In this document: positions 10,747-23,359 of the stretch, in pieces
How positions within the stretch are numbered: position 1 is the first letter of the stretch
How the letters are laid out: each line of letters opens with the position of its first letter
From: Anolis sagrei
Taxonomy: Eukaryota; Chordata; Lepidosauria; Squamata; Anolidae
DNA: 64,000 bases
Direction: 5' to 3'
Assembly (NCBI RefSeq): GCF_037176765.1
Contig: NC_090025.1
Location: forward strand, 14,437,545-14,501,544
Made by a program: the position numbers and the translations under genes
Notes under the pieces: model-generated
The model's database searches: none
What the model was told of the DNA's origin: nothing
The model's input: the letters and a program-made list of their open reading frames with translations, nothing else

Positions 10747-11286
10747 TACTGTATATACTCGAGTATAAGCCGACCCGAATATAAGCCGAGGCATTTAATT
10801 TTACCACAAAAAAACTGGTAAATGGATTGACTCGAATATAAGCCGAGGGTGGGAAATGCACCATTTACGGGTCAATTTCAAAATAATATCAAGGCATTCG
10901 TTGGTTAAATGTTTTTGAATATTTACATAAAATTGTAATTCAAAATAAGACTGTCCAACTCTAATTCAACCATTATTCTAATTTTCTTCAATGTAAACAT
11001 GCTTACATGTCCTTCCAATAACAATAAATAGAGTAAAATAAAAATAATAGTAATAATAATAAATGTAGCAATAATAGAGAAAAATAATAAATGTAACAAT
11101 AACAATAATAAATAGAGTAAAATAATAAATGTAATAACAACATTAATAAAGTAAAACAACAACAATAATAATAACAACAAAAAAGTAAAATAATAAATAA
11201 CCTTGACTCGAGTATAAGCCAGGGGAGACTTTTTCAGTCTAAAAAAAGGATTGAAAAACTAGGCTTATACTCGAGTATATACAGTA
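10747..11286. mobile_element. TIR DNA transposon, non-autonomous, AAT-rich centre
   Basis: The ends TACTGTATATACTCGAGTA and its complement form inverted repeats of about 25 bp, and ATAAGCCGA-type motifs recur inside. The interior (10920-11200) is dominated by AATAAT runs. Flanking TA fits a Tc1/mariner-like target, but I do not assign a family. Confidence 0.75.
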
Positions 11287-11443
11287 TTATACTGAAATAC
11301 CCTCATCTGATTGACAGGTGTCACAAGAGTATTTTTTTTGACATCCCCTTTTGGTACTAAAGCAGACATGCATGACTACTTCTTTGACATTACAGACCAA
11401 AAGTAATTCTTACATATAATATAGTGTGTGTCTACACAGTACA

Positions 11444-12571
11444 TGTGAGGGTTATCCGGAAAGTAAGGTTACAAGATTTTTTAAATTACAAAGAATGAAT
11501 ATATTTGAATAAAATTTACATGGATTATAGCATAGGGAAGGGACCCTCGATGGTGCATTGGGTTAAACTGCTGAGCTGCTGAACTTGCTGACTGAAAGGT
11601 TGGCAGTTCAAATTCAGGGAGCAGGTTGAGCTCCCGCTGTTAGCCCCAACTCTGCCAGCCTAGCAGTTCAAAAACATGCAAATGTGAGTAGATCAATAGG
11701 TACCGTGGGAAGGTAATGGCACTCCATTCAGTCATGCTGGCCACATGACCTTGGAGGTGTCTACGGACGATGCCCATCTCTTCAGCTTAGAAATGGAGAT
11801 GAGCACCACCCCTCAGAGTCAGATATGACTAGACTTTATCTTTACCTTAGCATAGGTATTGCATTATTGTTCTACATAGTCACCATTCAGTTCAATGTAT
11901 TTTGTCATCCATGGGACAGATTTTTAATGCCTGTGTTATAGGAGTTTCTCTCCACCTTTATCTGCCAGTTTGTCTCTTCGATTTTCATCTCCGCATTGTC
12001 GGAAAAGTGTTTTCCACCCAAGTGTTCCTTCAATTTAGCAAACAGATGATTGTCACTGGATGGGAGATCTGAGCTGTGTGAGGGGTGGCTTAAAATATCC
12101 CAACCAAATGAAGTCAACAACTCTTGTGTTGCATGAGCGGTGTGCGGATGTGCATTGTCATGAAGGACACAGACTCCTGCTGTCAGCATCCCAAGGTGTT
12201 TGTTTTGGATATCTCTGTGAAGTTTCTTCATGGTCTCGCAATATATTCCTTACCCATTTTGTCACATGCTGTCATGACATTACGTCCTCTCCATAAACTG
12301 AAATGAATTTGCGATGAATTGCAGCGGCGTTCATGCTTTTAGCATTTAGGTAGCATATTACAGCGCAAACTTGGCACTTGGAGGGAAACGGAATGAGGAT
12401 GCTCATCTCTAACCTTCACCACAACACCAGTCACTGAGCTACTGATGATTGGCACTGCTCGTTCACTTTTGCTTGCTTCCTGTTACATGGCAGTGATACC
12501 AACTTCCCCTGAGAAAATTCCCCATGAGAGCTATGTGCCTTGTAATCTCACTTTCTGGATAACTCTCGTAT
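11444..12571 (-). mobile_element. Mariner transposon carrying a SINE
   Basis: The termini GAGGGTTATCCGGAAAGTAA and, inverted at the right, ACGAGAGTTATCCAGAAAGT are mariner-type. The minus strand encodes decayed transposase: LHDNAHPHTAHATQELL, FGWDILSHPSHSSDLPSSDN, HLFAKLKEHLGGKHFSDNA. The catalytic D of HDNA and SSDN are visible, but no full-length ORF remains. A second copy is at 35393-36296. Confidence 0.85.
11537..11847 (+). mobile_element. Sauria-type tRNA SINE with BovB-like tail
   Basis: The head has A-box-like TGGTGCATTGGG and B-box-like GGCAGTTCAAAT. The tail (CATGCTGGCCACATGACCTT, AGAAATGGAGATGAGCACC) ends in CTTTATCTTTACCT, the BovB-type end used by Sauria SINEs. A perfect 9-bp duplication TAGCATAGG flanks it (11528-11536 and 11848-11856), inside the mariner. 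Confidence 0.92.
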
Positions 12572-12576
12572 AATAT

Positions 12577-12725
12577 GATTTGAAACTCCTTTTACTGCCA
12601 TGGCTCAGTGCTGTGGAATTCTGGGATTTATAGTTTCGTGACGTGCCAGCACTCTTTGGTAGAAAAGGATAAATTCCTTATAAAACTACCACTCCCATGA
12701 TTCCATCACCTTGAGCCCTGCACCT
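12577..12725. mobile_element. Fold-back MITE (GGAATTCTGGGA family)
   Basis: GGAATTCTGGGATTTATAGTT and CTACCACTCCCATGATTCCA are inverted halves around a short spacer. It lies directly beside the mariner end. Confidence 0.65.
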
Positions 12726-13842
12726 ATAGTTATTTGCATAGTTATTTGCAGTAGGAGGTGAGCATGTATGATGATGAAACCGGCAGAAGAAATGCCCACA
12801 AGTATTCCTGAAAATGACAAACGCACCTGCTTTTAAAATGACTGAGATGTTTATGTCTATTCCTGGAGAGCCTCCTTCTTAGAGATGCTTCATACAATAT
12901 TTAGGCCTGCCCAACCTTATATTTAATCATAATGCAATTTACTACACAGGAGTGTTTTGCAGAAGTTGAGCATCCTAGGAATGGCCCAGAATTGTGCAAC
13001 CTCCTTTGCTCTTTGTCCAGACCCAGCAGTTGCAGAAGGGAGGCTAGCAATGGTTTCATCTTCTGCATTAGCAAACCATAATGAGTTATCAGTGAAACAT
13101 GACTCATGCTTGCCTGGCCAGGCGCCTGAGTGAAATCAAAGAGAAGCAAGGTGCAATTGAAGTATTGGCAGAAATACTCAGCCAATTTAAATGGAAGACA
13201 GGTCATGACAAACAAAGAAACAGCTTTAATCTGTGATGAATCAACACTCTGCATTCAAAGTCAGGGATGCAACTTTGTCCTTGCACACAGTTTCTGAGCA
13301 ATATACAATTAGTTGTGGTCGACTGAATGTCATCTGCCAAATTTCCAAGATCACAAGAGTTTGAATCCAGATCTGTGTGGTCCAAATCTAAAAACACCAC
13401 AGTGGCTTTCAAATAACTCTCAGATAGTCAACTTGGCACAGTTTGCAGACCATAATGTTCACAGTTTTTCCCCGTAGCCACCATTCACAATATCTGTTGG
13501 CAATGTCCTAAGGTTTGGAATTGCACTACTTTGTGGTGCTGATCAAGTGTTTGACTAATGATTTGACTGTTGTGATGTGACACATACACTGTAGCTTTTG
13601 ACATAACTTTTAAAATCTAAATTGTGAAAGAAGGCTGAAGACAGACCTGAACAACCTGAAGCGTGATAAGCAAAGAGTAATTCCTAATGCACATCCCTGG
13701 TGGCTTTCAGGGATGTGCATTAAAACCTGTTTATATCAGTGGTTCTCTGTTGTTTTATCCCTTTGGCCTCCTCTTTGACACCGATGTGAGGCTATCAGGC
13801 CCTTCCCCGCCCCACCACATAGTTATTAATGAACATATTTTG
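12726..13842. other. Unassigned intergenic sequence
   Basis: No gene recognised. The only structure I see is a 15-bp perfect hairpin at 13685-13722. Confidence 0.4.
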
Positions 13843-13849
13843 CTAGTTT

Positions 13850-15023
13850 AGTGTAGCGTACCTGGATTTCAGTAAGGCCTTCGACAAGGTCCCCCATGAC
13901 CTTCTGGCAAGGAAACTAGTCCAATGTGGGCTAGGCAAAACTACGGTGAGGTGGATCTGTAATTGGTTAAGTGGACGAACACAGAGAGTGCTCACTAATG
14001 CTTCCTCTTCATCTTGGAAAGAAGTGACGAGCGGAGTGCCGCAGGGCTCCGTCCTGGGCCCGGTCCTGTTCAACATCTTTATTAATGACTTAGATGAAGG
14101 GTTAGAAGGCATGATCATCAAGTTTGCAGACGACACCAAATTGGGAGGGATAGCCAATAGTGCAGAGGACAGGAGCAGAATTCAAAACGATCTTGACAGA
14201 TTAGAGAGATGGGCCAAAACTAACAAAATGAAGTTCAACAGGGACAAATGCAAGATACTCCACTTTGGCAGAAAAAAATGAAATGCAAAGATACAGAATG
14301 GGGGACGCCTGGCTCGAGAGCAGTACGTGTGAAAAAGATCTTGGCGTCCTCGTGGACAACAAGTTAAACATGAGCCAACAATGTGATGTGGCGGCAAAAA
14401 AAGCCAATGGGATTTTGGCCTGCATCAATAGGAGCATAGTGTCTAGATCTAAGGAAGTAATGCTACTCCTCTATTCTGCTTTGGTTAGACCACATCTGGA
14501 ATACTGTGTCCAATTCTGGGCACCACAATTCAAGAGAGATATTGACAAGCTGGAATGTGTCCAGAGGAGGGCGACTAAAATGATCAAGGGTCTGGAGAAC
14601 AAGCCCTATGAGGAGCGGCTTAGGGAACTGGGCATGTTTAGCCTGAAGAAGAGAAGGCTGAGAGGAGATATGATAGCCATGTATAAATATGTGAGAGGAA
14701 GCCACAGGGAGGAGGGAGCAAGCTTGTTTTCTGCTTCCTTGGAGACTAGGACACGGAACAATGGCTTCAAACTACAAGAGAGGAGATTCCATCTGAACAT
14801 TAGGAAAAACTTCCTGACTGTGAGAGCCGTTCAACAGTGGAACTCTCTGCCCCGGAGTGTGGTGGAGGCTCCTTCTTTGGAAGCTTTTAAGCAGAGGCTG
14901 GATGGCCATTTGTCAGGGGTGATTTGAATGCAATATTCCTGCTTCTTGGCAGAATGGGGTTGGACTGGATGGCCCATGAGGTCTCTTCCAACTCTTTGAT
15001 TCTATGATTCTATGATTCTATGA
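13850..15023 (+). mobile_element. CR1 LINE, 5'-truncated
   Basis: Two overlapping frames encode CR1 RT: SKAFDKVPHDLL, SGVPQGSVLGPVLFNIFIND, FADDTKLGG, then [77 protein letters not shown] frame change occurs near 14275. It ends in the diagnostic ATTCTATG repeat (about 15000-15023). Confidence 0.93.
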
Positions 15024-15585
15024 TCTTTGCTCTCATATTTATGTATATCATTTCCGCTGGGATACTTTGTCATTAGCAAATGGGACATTTTAATTTGCTG
15101 TGCCATAGATTTACCAAACATGGTAGAAACAATATCAATTGCTGCCAATAATATAAGCGTTTCACTGTATAACAATAATACAACCATTTCACATATAACC
15201 TTATGTGCTTTGTTAAAACTTAGTAATTCTGTAGCAAGCCTGTAAAAGGCCTGAATAACTTGCTGCTTTAGCAATGCTTTGCTGGATAGACTTGAGAAAA
15301 AACATTTTGGTCCATTGGCAAACTCTACATTGTTTTGTTTCAATATACCTTTTTAATTTATTAGATGTCATATTATCTGAAAACACTTAAACACATAACA
15401 CACTGTGGATGTTCTTCATCATTAATTACATGTTTGTTTGTTTTTAAAATCCAGAAACAAGTAATTTTTATCATAGCTGATGGAACAAAAGTTTTCATCT
15501 TCTTTTCTTTTGCACTGATTAAAAACTTTTTCATTTTCAAAACAAATGTTGAGGCGTTTCAAGTCAGGAGCATCAAGTGATGGAA
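15024..15585. other. AT-rich spacer between two CR1 copies
   Basis: No repeat or gene recognised; the ORFs are short and AT-driven. Confidence 0.35.
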
Positions 15586-17160
15586 TCACAGACTTGCTCC
15601 CTCCTCCCTAAGATATCCCCTCACATATTTATATATGGTCCTCATCATGACTCCACTCAACCTTCTCTTCTGCAGGCTAAACATGCCCAACTCTTTAAAC
15701 TGCACCTCATAGGGCTTGTTCTCCAGACCCTAGATCATTTTAGTCACCCTCCTCTGGACACTTTCCAGGTTGTCAACATCTCCCTTCAATTGTGGTGCCC
15801 ACAATTGGACACAGTATTCCAGGTGTGGTCTAACCAAGGCAGAATAGAAGGGTAGCATAACTTCCCTGGATCTAGACACTAGACTCCTATTGATGCAGCC
15901 AAAATCCCATTGGTTTTTTGTGCTGCTGCGTGACATTGTTGGCCCTTGTTTAACTTGTTGTCCATGAAGACTCCCAAGACCTTTTTCGCACATTGTGCTG
16001 TCGAGCCAGGCATCGTCCGCATTCTGTAACTTTGCCTTTCATTTTTTCTTCCTAAGTGGAGTGTCTTGCATTTGTCCCTGGATGTTGAACTTCATTTTGT
16101 TAGTTTTGGCCAATCATCTCTCTAATCTGCTAAGATCATTTTGAATTCTGCTCCTATCATCTGGAGTATTGGCTATCCCTCCCAATTTGGTGTCATCTGC
16201 AAACTTGATTATCATGCCTTCTAACACTTAATTAATAAAGATATTGAATAGGACCGGGCCCAGGATGGAACCCTGCTTATGGCACTCCACTCACCGCTTC
16301 TTTCCAGGATGATGAGGAAGCATTGGGAAAAATCACCCTTTGGATTTGTTCACTCAACCAATTGCAGGTAGACCTAACAGTAGTTTTGCTTAGCCCACAT
16401 TTGACCACATTTGTTTGCCAGTAGGTCATGGGGGACTTTGTCAAAGGCCTTACTGAAAACTAGATACGCTACATCCATGGAGTTCCCTGCATCTACCCCA
16501 CTTTTAACTATCGAAAAAAGAGATCAGATTAGTCTGGCATGACTTGTTTTTGATAAATCCGTGTTAACTATGATCAATGACCGCATTTGTTTCTAAGTGT
16601 TTGCAGACCACTTCCTTAACAATCTTTTCCAGAATCTTGCCTGGTATGAACATGAGACTGACCGGAACTGGCTTCATTGTTTGGGGCGTCTTTTTTTCCC
16701 TTCTTGAAGATTGGGACCACGTTTGCCTACCTCCAATCTGCTGGGACTTGACCCGTTCTCCACTAACTCTCAAAGAATATTACCAGTGGTTCCAAAATTA
16801 CTTCCGCTATTTCCAGAGGCGGCCCTAGGTAATTTTCAACGGTAAGCAAACAGTATTTTGCCCCCCCCCCAACTTTTGCCCCCCCCCCCCCCAACCAATC
16901 CCTGATATATATTTTCTGTTCGTTGTGGGAGTTCTGTGTGCCATATTTGATTCAATTCCATCATTTGTGGAGTTCAGGATGCTCTTTGATTGTAGGTGAA
17001 CTATACATTCCAATAACTACAACTCGCATATGTCAAGGTCTATTTCCCCCCAAGAGCGCCTCAAAAGCGCCCCTGGGCAAAATAAACTATACTGCAAATG
17101 CTTACTTTGCGTAATGGGTTGAGCGGCCCCTGGCTATTTCCTTCAATACTGCTGTCACAA
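15586..17160 (-). mobile_element. CR1 LINE, older copy, interrupted by a hAT
   Basis: The minus strand gives [18 protein letters not shown] and upstream RT blocks, through a region encoding MKPVPVSLMFIPGKILEKIV and KEVVCKHLE (the RT N-terminal side). Many frame changes mark an older insertion than 13850-15023. The hAT at 16814-17132 splits it. Confidence 0.82.
16814..17132. mobile_element. Non-autonomous hAT with perfect 8-bp target duplication
   Basis: Ends CAGAGGCGGCCC and GAGCGGCCCCTG are imperfect inverted repeats. GCTATTTC occurs exactly at 16806-16813 and 17133-17140. The interior has C-runs (16861-16893) and, at about 16911-17050, the module shared with Helitrons. Confidence 0.88.
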
Positions 17161-18521
17161 TGAGAAATGTGGCAAGGCCACCAGAGGCTCAACAAATTAG
17201 TTTGACGGTAAACTCTTTTCATGCAAAGATACAAAGAGATAATAATTTAACATCCAAAAAAATTATTGTGCCAGTCCCTAAGTGTCGTGCCCCACAATTT
17301 GGTAACCACTGGTTAAGGCAATTCCAGGCAAACAACAAATATTCATTGACCTTCTTTGGACCTTCTGGTGACTGGCTTCATTGGAACATGGCTTCTCTTC
17401 TCAGACGCTCAGGAGATAAATATAGTAATAAAAACAATATGGCTTAAATGTTAGACGGTTAAGAACAGCAGTTGCTCAAATTATTACAGGTAACAAAATC
17501 CATCAGCCATGAAAACATCTGGTTCTCGTTCCATGATTTCCCCCTTACTTCAACATCTATTGTTTGAAATATCCTCATTATTGTAAGCTGAAACATTCAG
17601 GAAATACATTAAACTCAATGTAAAGCTAAAACAACCAAGCAAGGATCCAGTATGGTGCATACAAGTAATGTTTATGTTTCAAGACTCAACAGATGTACAT
17701 TTGTCAGTTTGCAGTAACTGATGCAATAAATGTTGTTCTCTTGAATCTATACATTTCCAGCAAATATTGCTTTTTAGAATATAAACTTTTCCTCTTAGAC
17801 AGTAATTATTATAACCAAGACGTCGCAATGGGCCAAACCATATAATGCCTTTAATTATTTTTAATCACTGTTTCCCTATGCATAATTGTTTGTGCAGCAT
17901 GTCAGAGACCACGAATGCAAGGCAAGCACTGGGTGCGTCAACACAGTTTAGTCTCATTCCTAAAAAACAGGTAGCTTCACGCCTAACTTCCCTACAGGCT
18001 ATATTTAAGATTCCTACAATTACACGCACAGGCATTCAGTCAGGGTCTATACAACTCATGACAAAGTGTAAAAAATGTAAAGTTGATGATGTATCTTGCC
18101 TTGGAGTCTCTGGGGTTCTTGTTTTTAGAAGGAGCATCACGTAGCACAGCAGAGCATACTATTTTTAATTGCATTATCCCAACACTGTTTTGCTGTTTGC
18201 GAACAACTGCCATCTGGAAACTTAGCCAAATCACTTCCTGTGTAGTTTTAGCCTCATGAGATATGTTTTTCATGTACATTTGCCCACCACATGGACTGGG
18301 TGCTATACAAAACAAAACTCTAATTGACAGAGGATGGGTAAAAGTCTCCTGATCAAACAGAGAACAGAAAAGAAAGGATTGATCGTACTGTGGAAGAAAT
18401 GCCAAACTCATTACACTTCCAGATGTTTTCTCCTAGGGAAATAAACATTTTTTTGGCTCAGTGCTGGGAATGAAAAGAAATCACACAGTACAATTTATCC
18501 TTTGATGCTGGAAAACATATA
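17161..18521. other. Unassigned intergenic sequence
   Basis: I see no gene, RNA or classified repeat. ORFs up to 123 codons overlap on both strands without motifs. Confidence 0.35.
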
Positions 18522-20279
18522 CAGTAGAGTCTTGATTATCCAACATAAATGGGCCAACAGAACGTTGGATAAGCGAAATTGTTGGATAATAAGGAGGGAT
18601 TAACGAAAAGCCTATTAAATGTCAAATTATGTTATGAGTTTACAAATTATGCACCAAAACATCATGTTTTACAACAAATTGACAGTAAAAGCAGTTCAAT
18701 ACATGATTACGTTATGTAATCATGTATTGAAATCTGCTGTACATGGCATTCATCGACCTTGCAAAGGCATTCGACACGGTGAATCGCAGCGCTTTCTGGA
18801 CTATCCTCCAAAAAATTGGGTGCCCTAACAAATTCATGAACATCCCACGGCTCCTCTATGATGACATGATGGCAACAGTTTTGGACAGTAATGGCTCCCA
18901 AAGTGACCCATTTAAGGTGGAATCAGGTGTCAAACAGGGATGTGTTATTGCCCCAACTTTATTCTCCATCTTCATCGCTATAATACTTCATCTTGTTGAT
19001 GAGAAGCTTCCCAGCAGAGTAGAAATCATCTATCGGACAGATGGCAAGCTGTTTAAATTCAGTAGACTGAAAGCCAAAACCAAGGTTACAACAACATCTG
19101 TTATAGAACTCCAATATGCTGATGACAACGTCATCTGTGCACATTCAGAAGAAGATCTACAAGCCACTCTAAACACCTTCGCAGAAGCATACGAGAAACT
19201 CAACCTGTCATTGAACATCGAGAAAACCAAAGTGCTGTTCCAGCAGACACCAGCCAACGCCTCTCCAATGCCAGAGATACAGCTTAATGGTGTAACATTA
19301 GAAAATGTTGATCATTTCCGCTACCTTGGCAGCCACCTCTCCACCAAAGTCAACATCGACACCGAAATACAACACCACCTGAGCTCTGTGAGTGCAGCAT
19401 TTTTCAGAATGAAGCCAAGAGTGTTTGAGGACCGGGACATCCGTAGGGATACCAAGGTGCTTGTCTATAAAGCTATTGTCCTCCCAACCCTGCTATATGC
19501 CTGTGAAACGTGGACTGTCTACAGACGTCACATGCAACTCCTGGAACGATTCCATCAGCGCTGCCTCCGGAAAATCCTGCAAATCTCTTGGGAAGACAGG
19601 CAGACAAACGTCAGCGTGCTGGAAGAAGCAAAGACCACCAGCACTGAAGCGATGGTCCTCCACCATCAACTCCGTTGGACCGACCACGTTGTCCGGATGC
19701 CCGACCACCGTCTCCCAAAGCAGTTGCTCTACTCAGAACTCAAAAACGGAAAACCAAATGTTGGTGGGCAGGAAAATAGATTTAAAAATGGGCTCAAAGC
19801 CAACCTTAAAAACTCTGGCATAGACACTGAGAACTGGGAAGCCCTGGCCCTTGAGCGCTCCAGTTGGAGATCAGCTGTGACCAGCAGTACTGCAGAATTT
19901 GAAGAGGCATGAATGGAGGGAGAAAGGGAGAAATGTGCCAAGAGGAAGGCGCATCAAGCCAACCCCGACCGAGACGCCTTCCACCTGGAAACCAATACCC
20001 TCACTGCTGAAGAAGATGCAGATCAAGAATTGGGCTCCACAGTCACCTACAGACCCACCGCCAGGACACCGAACTTGGAGGACCATCATCCTCGGACCAG
20101 AAGGGATCGCCTAAGTAAGTAAGTAAAGTAAGCACGTTATGTAGTAATGACTATATTTACGAATTCAGCACCAAAACATCGCAATGTATTGAAACAGCTG
20201 TGGATCCGGGTGGGAGGCAGACTGTGTTGGATATACAGAACATTGGATGAGCGAAGGTTGGATAAGCGAGGCTCTACTA
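18522..20279. mobile_element. Tigger/pogo-like MITE split by a LINE
   Basis: It starts CAGTAGAGTCTTGATTATCC after TA (18520-18521) and ends GGATAAGCGAGGCTCTACTA before TA (20280-20281). GTTGGATAAGCGA motifs occur near both ends. Only about 340 bp are Tigger sequence; the rest is the inserted LINE. Confidence 0.82.
18719..20133 (+). mobile_element. RTE-like LINE, 5'-truncated, long open RT frame
   Basis: One frame (18743-19912, 389 codons) is open: FIDLAKAFDTVNRSAFW, SGVKQGCVIAPTLFSIFI, YADDNVICAHSEEDL (active site), HFRYLGSHLSTKVNIDTEI, LLYACETWTVYRRHMQLLER, LRWTDHVVRMPDHRLPKQLL. A shorter downstream frame resembles the C2H2 tail of the copy at 9531. ACGTTATGTA at 18709 and 20134 is a probable target duplication. 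Clade (RTE-like) is provisional. Confidence 0.85.
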
Positions 20280-20281
20280 TA

Positions 20282-21120
20282 GTTGTAATAAGTGTACAGC
20301 ATTGTTTGTGGGTATATCACATTAATAGAGAAATAGAAGAATTAAGGAGTAAAGGAAACGTACAAAGACCTTCCTCCTTTCTATGCTGCAAGACACTAAC
20401 ACAACTACTTTTTTGAACATTTCTGGTTCATGTACAATGTGATCAGCTGTTTCCTGTTGAAAAAAGGTAAATTTCTCAAGTTGTGATCTTTTGGATTTTG
20501 GAATAAGCAAACATGGAGAAATTGTCACTATACTGATAAGGCCTTGGCAGAGTCTGAAGACAATGGCACACTATGGAGAAGCAACCAAGTTGGATACTTG
20601 TAGTGGATCTGTGCCAGGATGTGTCGTGATAAGACTCTGTAATCTCATTGTTTGTCCAAGAGAAAGGGATGGCGTTTGTGAGCACTAAAAAGAAACAGTA
20701 TAATACTCCCTTTTTTGCTGGTTTGTTATCTATTGATATAGAACTGAGAGAGGAAAAAGCCAAATCAGAGAACAGAAAATTTGGGGGGTGTCAGGGAATC
20801 AAAGAACAGCTACTTTTTATAAGATCTGTCTTTATTTTCTGATTTAATGTTGCTTATTCAGATTGATCCTGGGCAGGGGCCTTGGAGCCTACCTTTTTGT
20901 GCCGATATTGAGGAAAGGTTCTCTAGTGCTGAGTCTTCAACAGACTTCTACACAGCTCAGCTTCTTTGCTTTTATTTATTTTCTCCTACTGGAGCAGAGC
21001 CTCCACCATTTCATTTCACCCCAAGGCAACTTCATGTCTTCTTAGACTAATTCTTCCCATATGGATTTCCTGGATGATTCTTCTTCAGTCTTATGGTTAA
21101 CAGATTGAAAACTGGAAAGG
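20282..21120. other. Unassigned intergenic sequence
   Basis: No recognised gene or repeat. Confidence 0.35.
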
Positions 21121-21124
21121 GTTT

Positions 21125-21775
21125 CCATTCTTTAATGTCTATTTTGTTTTTTGGACCTGCCTATCTGCGTAACCGCATCTTCCCCTACGAACCCACACGA
21201 TCTCTAAGATCTTCCAAGGAGGCTCTTTTCTTGATCCCACCCCTGTCTCAGGCGCGGTTGGTGGGGATGAGAGAGAGCCTTCTCGGTGGTGGCCCCTTGG
21301 CTCTGGAACTCCCTCCCCAGGGAGATCAGGCTGGCACCTTCCCTATCCACGTTTCATAAGGAACTAAAGATGTGGATGTTCTGTTGTGCATTTGATTAAA
21401 CAGCTCCCTTGAGTGTTGGCTCTAATTCATGGCCTAAATATACTGCTGCACTTTTCAAAAGTCATAATGTCCCTGTTATAATCTACTCTATCCTTATATT
21501 GCAACACAATCTATGCACTTTTCTGATTACCCTTTTTTTTAACCTGTTTGCAGTTCAGCCCACATCCCACAATGAGACTTGAAGTATGTCCTTGGTTGTT
21601 ACATATGATGGTTGTTTTATTGTTTTATTATTGGTATAATGTTGCTTTTATGTTGTTTTATATTACTGTTATATTTTATATACTATGTTTTAACTCTGTG
21701 TTACTGGGCTTGGCCCCATGTAAGCCACCTTCTGGAGATGGAGGCGGGATATAAAAATAAAGTTTTTATTATTAA
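21125..21775 (+). mobile_element. L2 LINE 3' segment
   Basis: It encodes GPAYLRNRIFPYEPTRSLRS and SKEAL, then a decayed DRAFSVV-like block. The 3' part ends GGAGGCGGGATATAAAAATAAAG, the L2-type tail. Confidence 0.8.
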
Positions 21776-21792
21776 GTTATTATTATGTAGAA

Positions 21793-22179
21793 CAGTGGTT
21801 CCCAACTTTTTTTTTTTTTTTGGCCAGGGACCACTTGAACAGGGACCACTTTGAGCAGAAACCACTCTCCAACATTAGTACCAAAAGAGTTAGGGATCAG
21901 TTTTTTGTCAACTTTAGATTCGGTTTGGTTATTTGGGGTGCTGTTTCAGAAAATTGCATTGGATAGACCACATCAACTCTAGTTTCTGATACAGATGCCA
22001 TCCAGTAGTCACCATCTTCTTACCCCAGAAAAACATATTTAATAAGAATCAACACTGTAAGTGGGTTTTGTGAGAACAGTCTCTCTCATTGCAATGGTGT
22101 AGTAATGGTGAGGCCACGGACCATATTTTAGTTCTTGCGGACCATTGGTGGTCTATGCACCACAGTTTGGGAACCAATG
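21793..22179. mobile_element. Non-autonomous hAT (CAGTGGTTCCCAAC ends)
   Basis: CAGTGGTTCCCAACTTTTTT at the left and CACAGTTTGGGAACCAATG at the right are inverted. GGGACCACTT-type and GGACCATTGG-type motifs flank the interior. A truncated sister copy is at 63718. Confidence 0.8.
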
Positions 22180-22330
22180 GTGTTAGAAGAAGGAATCCCA
22201 GCAGGTGCTGCCTGTCATGCAACACCATTTGCAATTCTATTTTAGTCACAACCTTGCAGGTTGTCTACACCATCAAACTCTTACCCAAATTCAGCCTGTT
22301 AGTGCCTGTACCTACTCCAAATAACCTAGA

Positions 22331-22500
22331 CTCCGGTGGGAAGGTAACGGTGCTCCATGCACTCATGCTGGCCACATGACCTTGAAGGTGTCTACAGACA
22401 ACGCCGGCTTTTGGGCTTAGAAATGGAGATGAGCGCCAACCCCCAGAGTCAGACACGGCTGGACTTAATGTCAGGGGAAAACCTTTACCTTTTACCAATT
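22331..22500 (+). mobile_element. Sauria SINE 3' end (BovB-like tail only)
   Basis: CATGCTGGCCACATGACCTT, AGAAATGGAGATGAGCGCC and ACCTTTACCTTTTACC match the tail of the SINE at 11537; the tRNA head is absent. Confidence 0.8.
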
Positions 22501-22504
22501 GTTC

Positions 22505-23165
22505 TGATAGCACACATTATTTGTGCCCAAATTAAAATTCTTACAGAAGAGCCACACCTTTTTTCTCTTCCCAGCATGCATAAACTCACCAACCGATATT
22601 GTTTACCTGTTCATCTTACCATTTTGCATTCACACTGGATGCCTCTTTCATCCAGTTCCCTTTGCCTCTTTGTTGTTCTTTGACCTACATTGTTCTAATC
22701 AAAGAATTAAATTACTTTATCTCTTATTTGCCCTGCATTGTGTCTTCATCACATTCGCCTGTTTTCCTGTTTACCTGCTGTGACTTAAATATACATTTGA
22801 ATTAATTGTATCCATAAATAGACCCAGGCAATGTGTGGTGAAACCTTTACACCCAATGGGACAATTTCAAAGGAGCATTTAAGCTTTTCATATCAGGTCC
22901 AGGGTGGAAAATATATAGGTTTTTATGGTTTTTTGCAGACTAGGTATGTGGCAAATTCCACGAGATGCACCTTTGGCCTCCTGTCTGCCGTCTGCCAAGC
23001 CTTGTGAACTTCGGTCCAATTTCTGGAGGACATTTATGGGAGTGTTAGTCACTAGATAGCTGACTTATTTGCATTCCTGCAAACGACAGACAATCTTTTC
23101 CCCCTATTATATACAATTGTGAAGACCACATACTAGAAAAATTCTATGAATACACCCATACTATA
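22505..23165. other. Unassigned intergenic sequence
   Basis: No gene or clear repeat seen; it is pyrimidine-rich on the plus strand. Confidence 0.35.
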
Positions 23166-23169
23166 TATG

Positions 23170-23358
23170 TTTGTGTGTTGCCTATCAGCTTATGGTGACA
23201 ATCTGGTTTTCTTAGGCAAGGAATACTGGGGTGGTTTTGCCAGTTCCTTCTTCTGAAACATAGGCTACAGCAGCTAGTATTCACTGGTGGTCTCCCATCT
23301 AAATACTAACCAGTGATGACGCTACTTAGTTCATAACCAGACAAGATCAAATAATGGT
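23170..23358 (-). mobile_element. 5S-rRNA-derived SINE
   Basis: GGTCTCCCATCTAAATACTA is the inverse of the 5S internal promoter region. The tail (AAGGAATACTGGGGTGGTTT, inverted) matches the family at 24476 and 60882. It is not a functional 5S gene: the 5S part is partial and diverged. Confidence 0.72.
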
Positions 23359-23359
23359 A

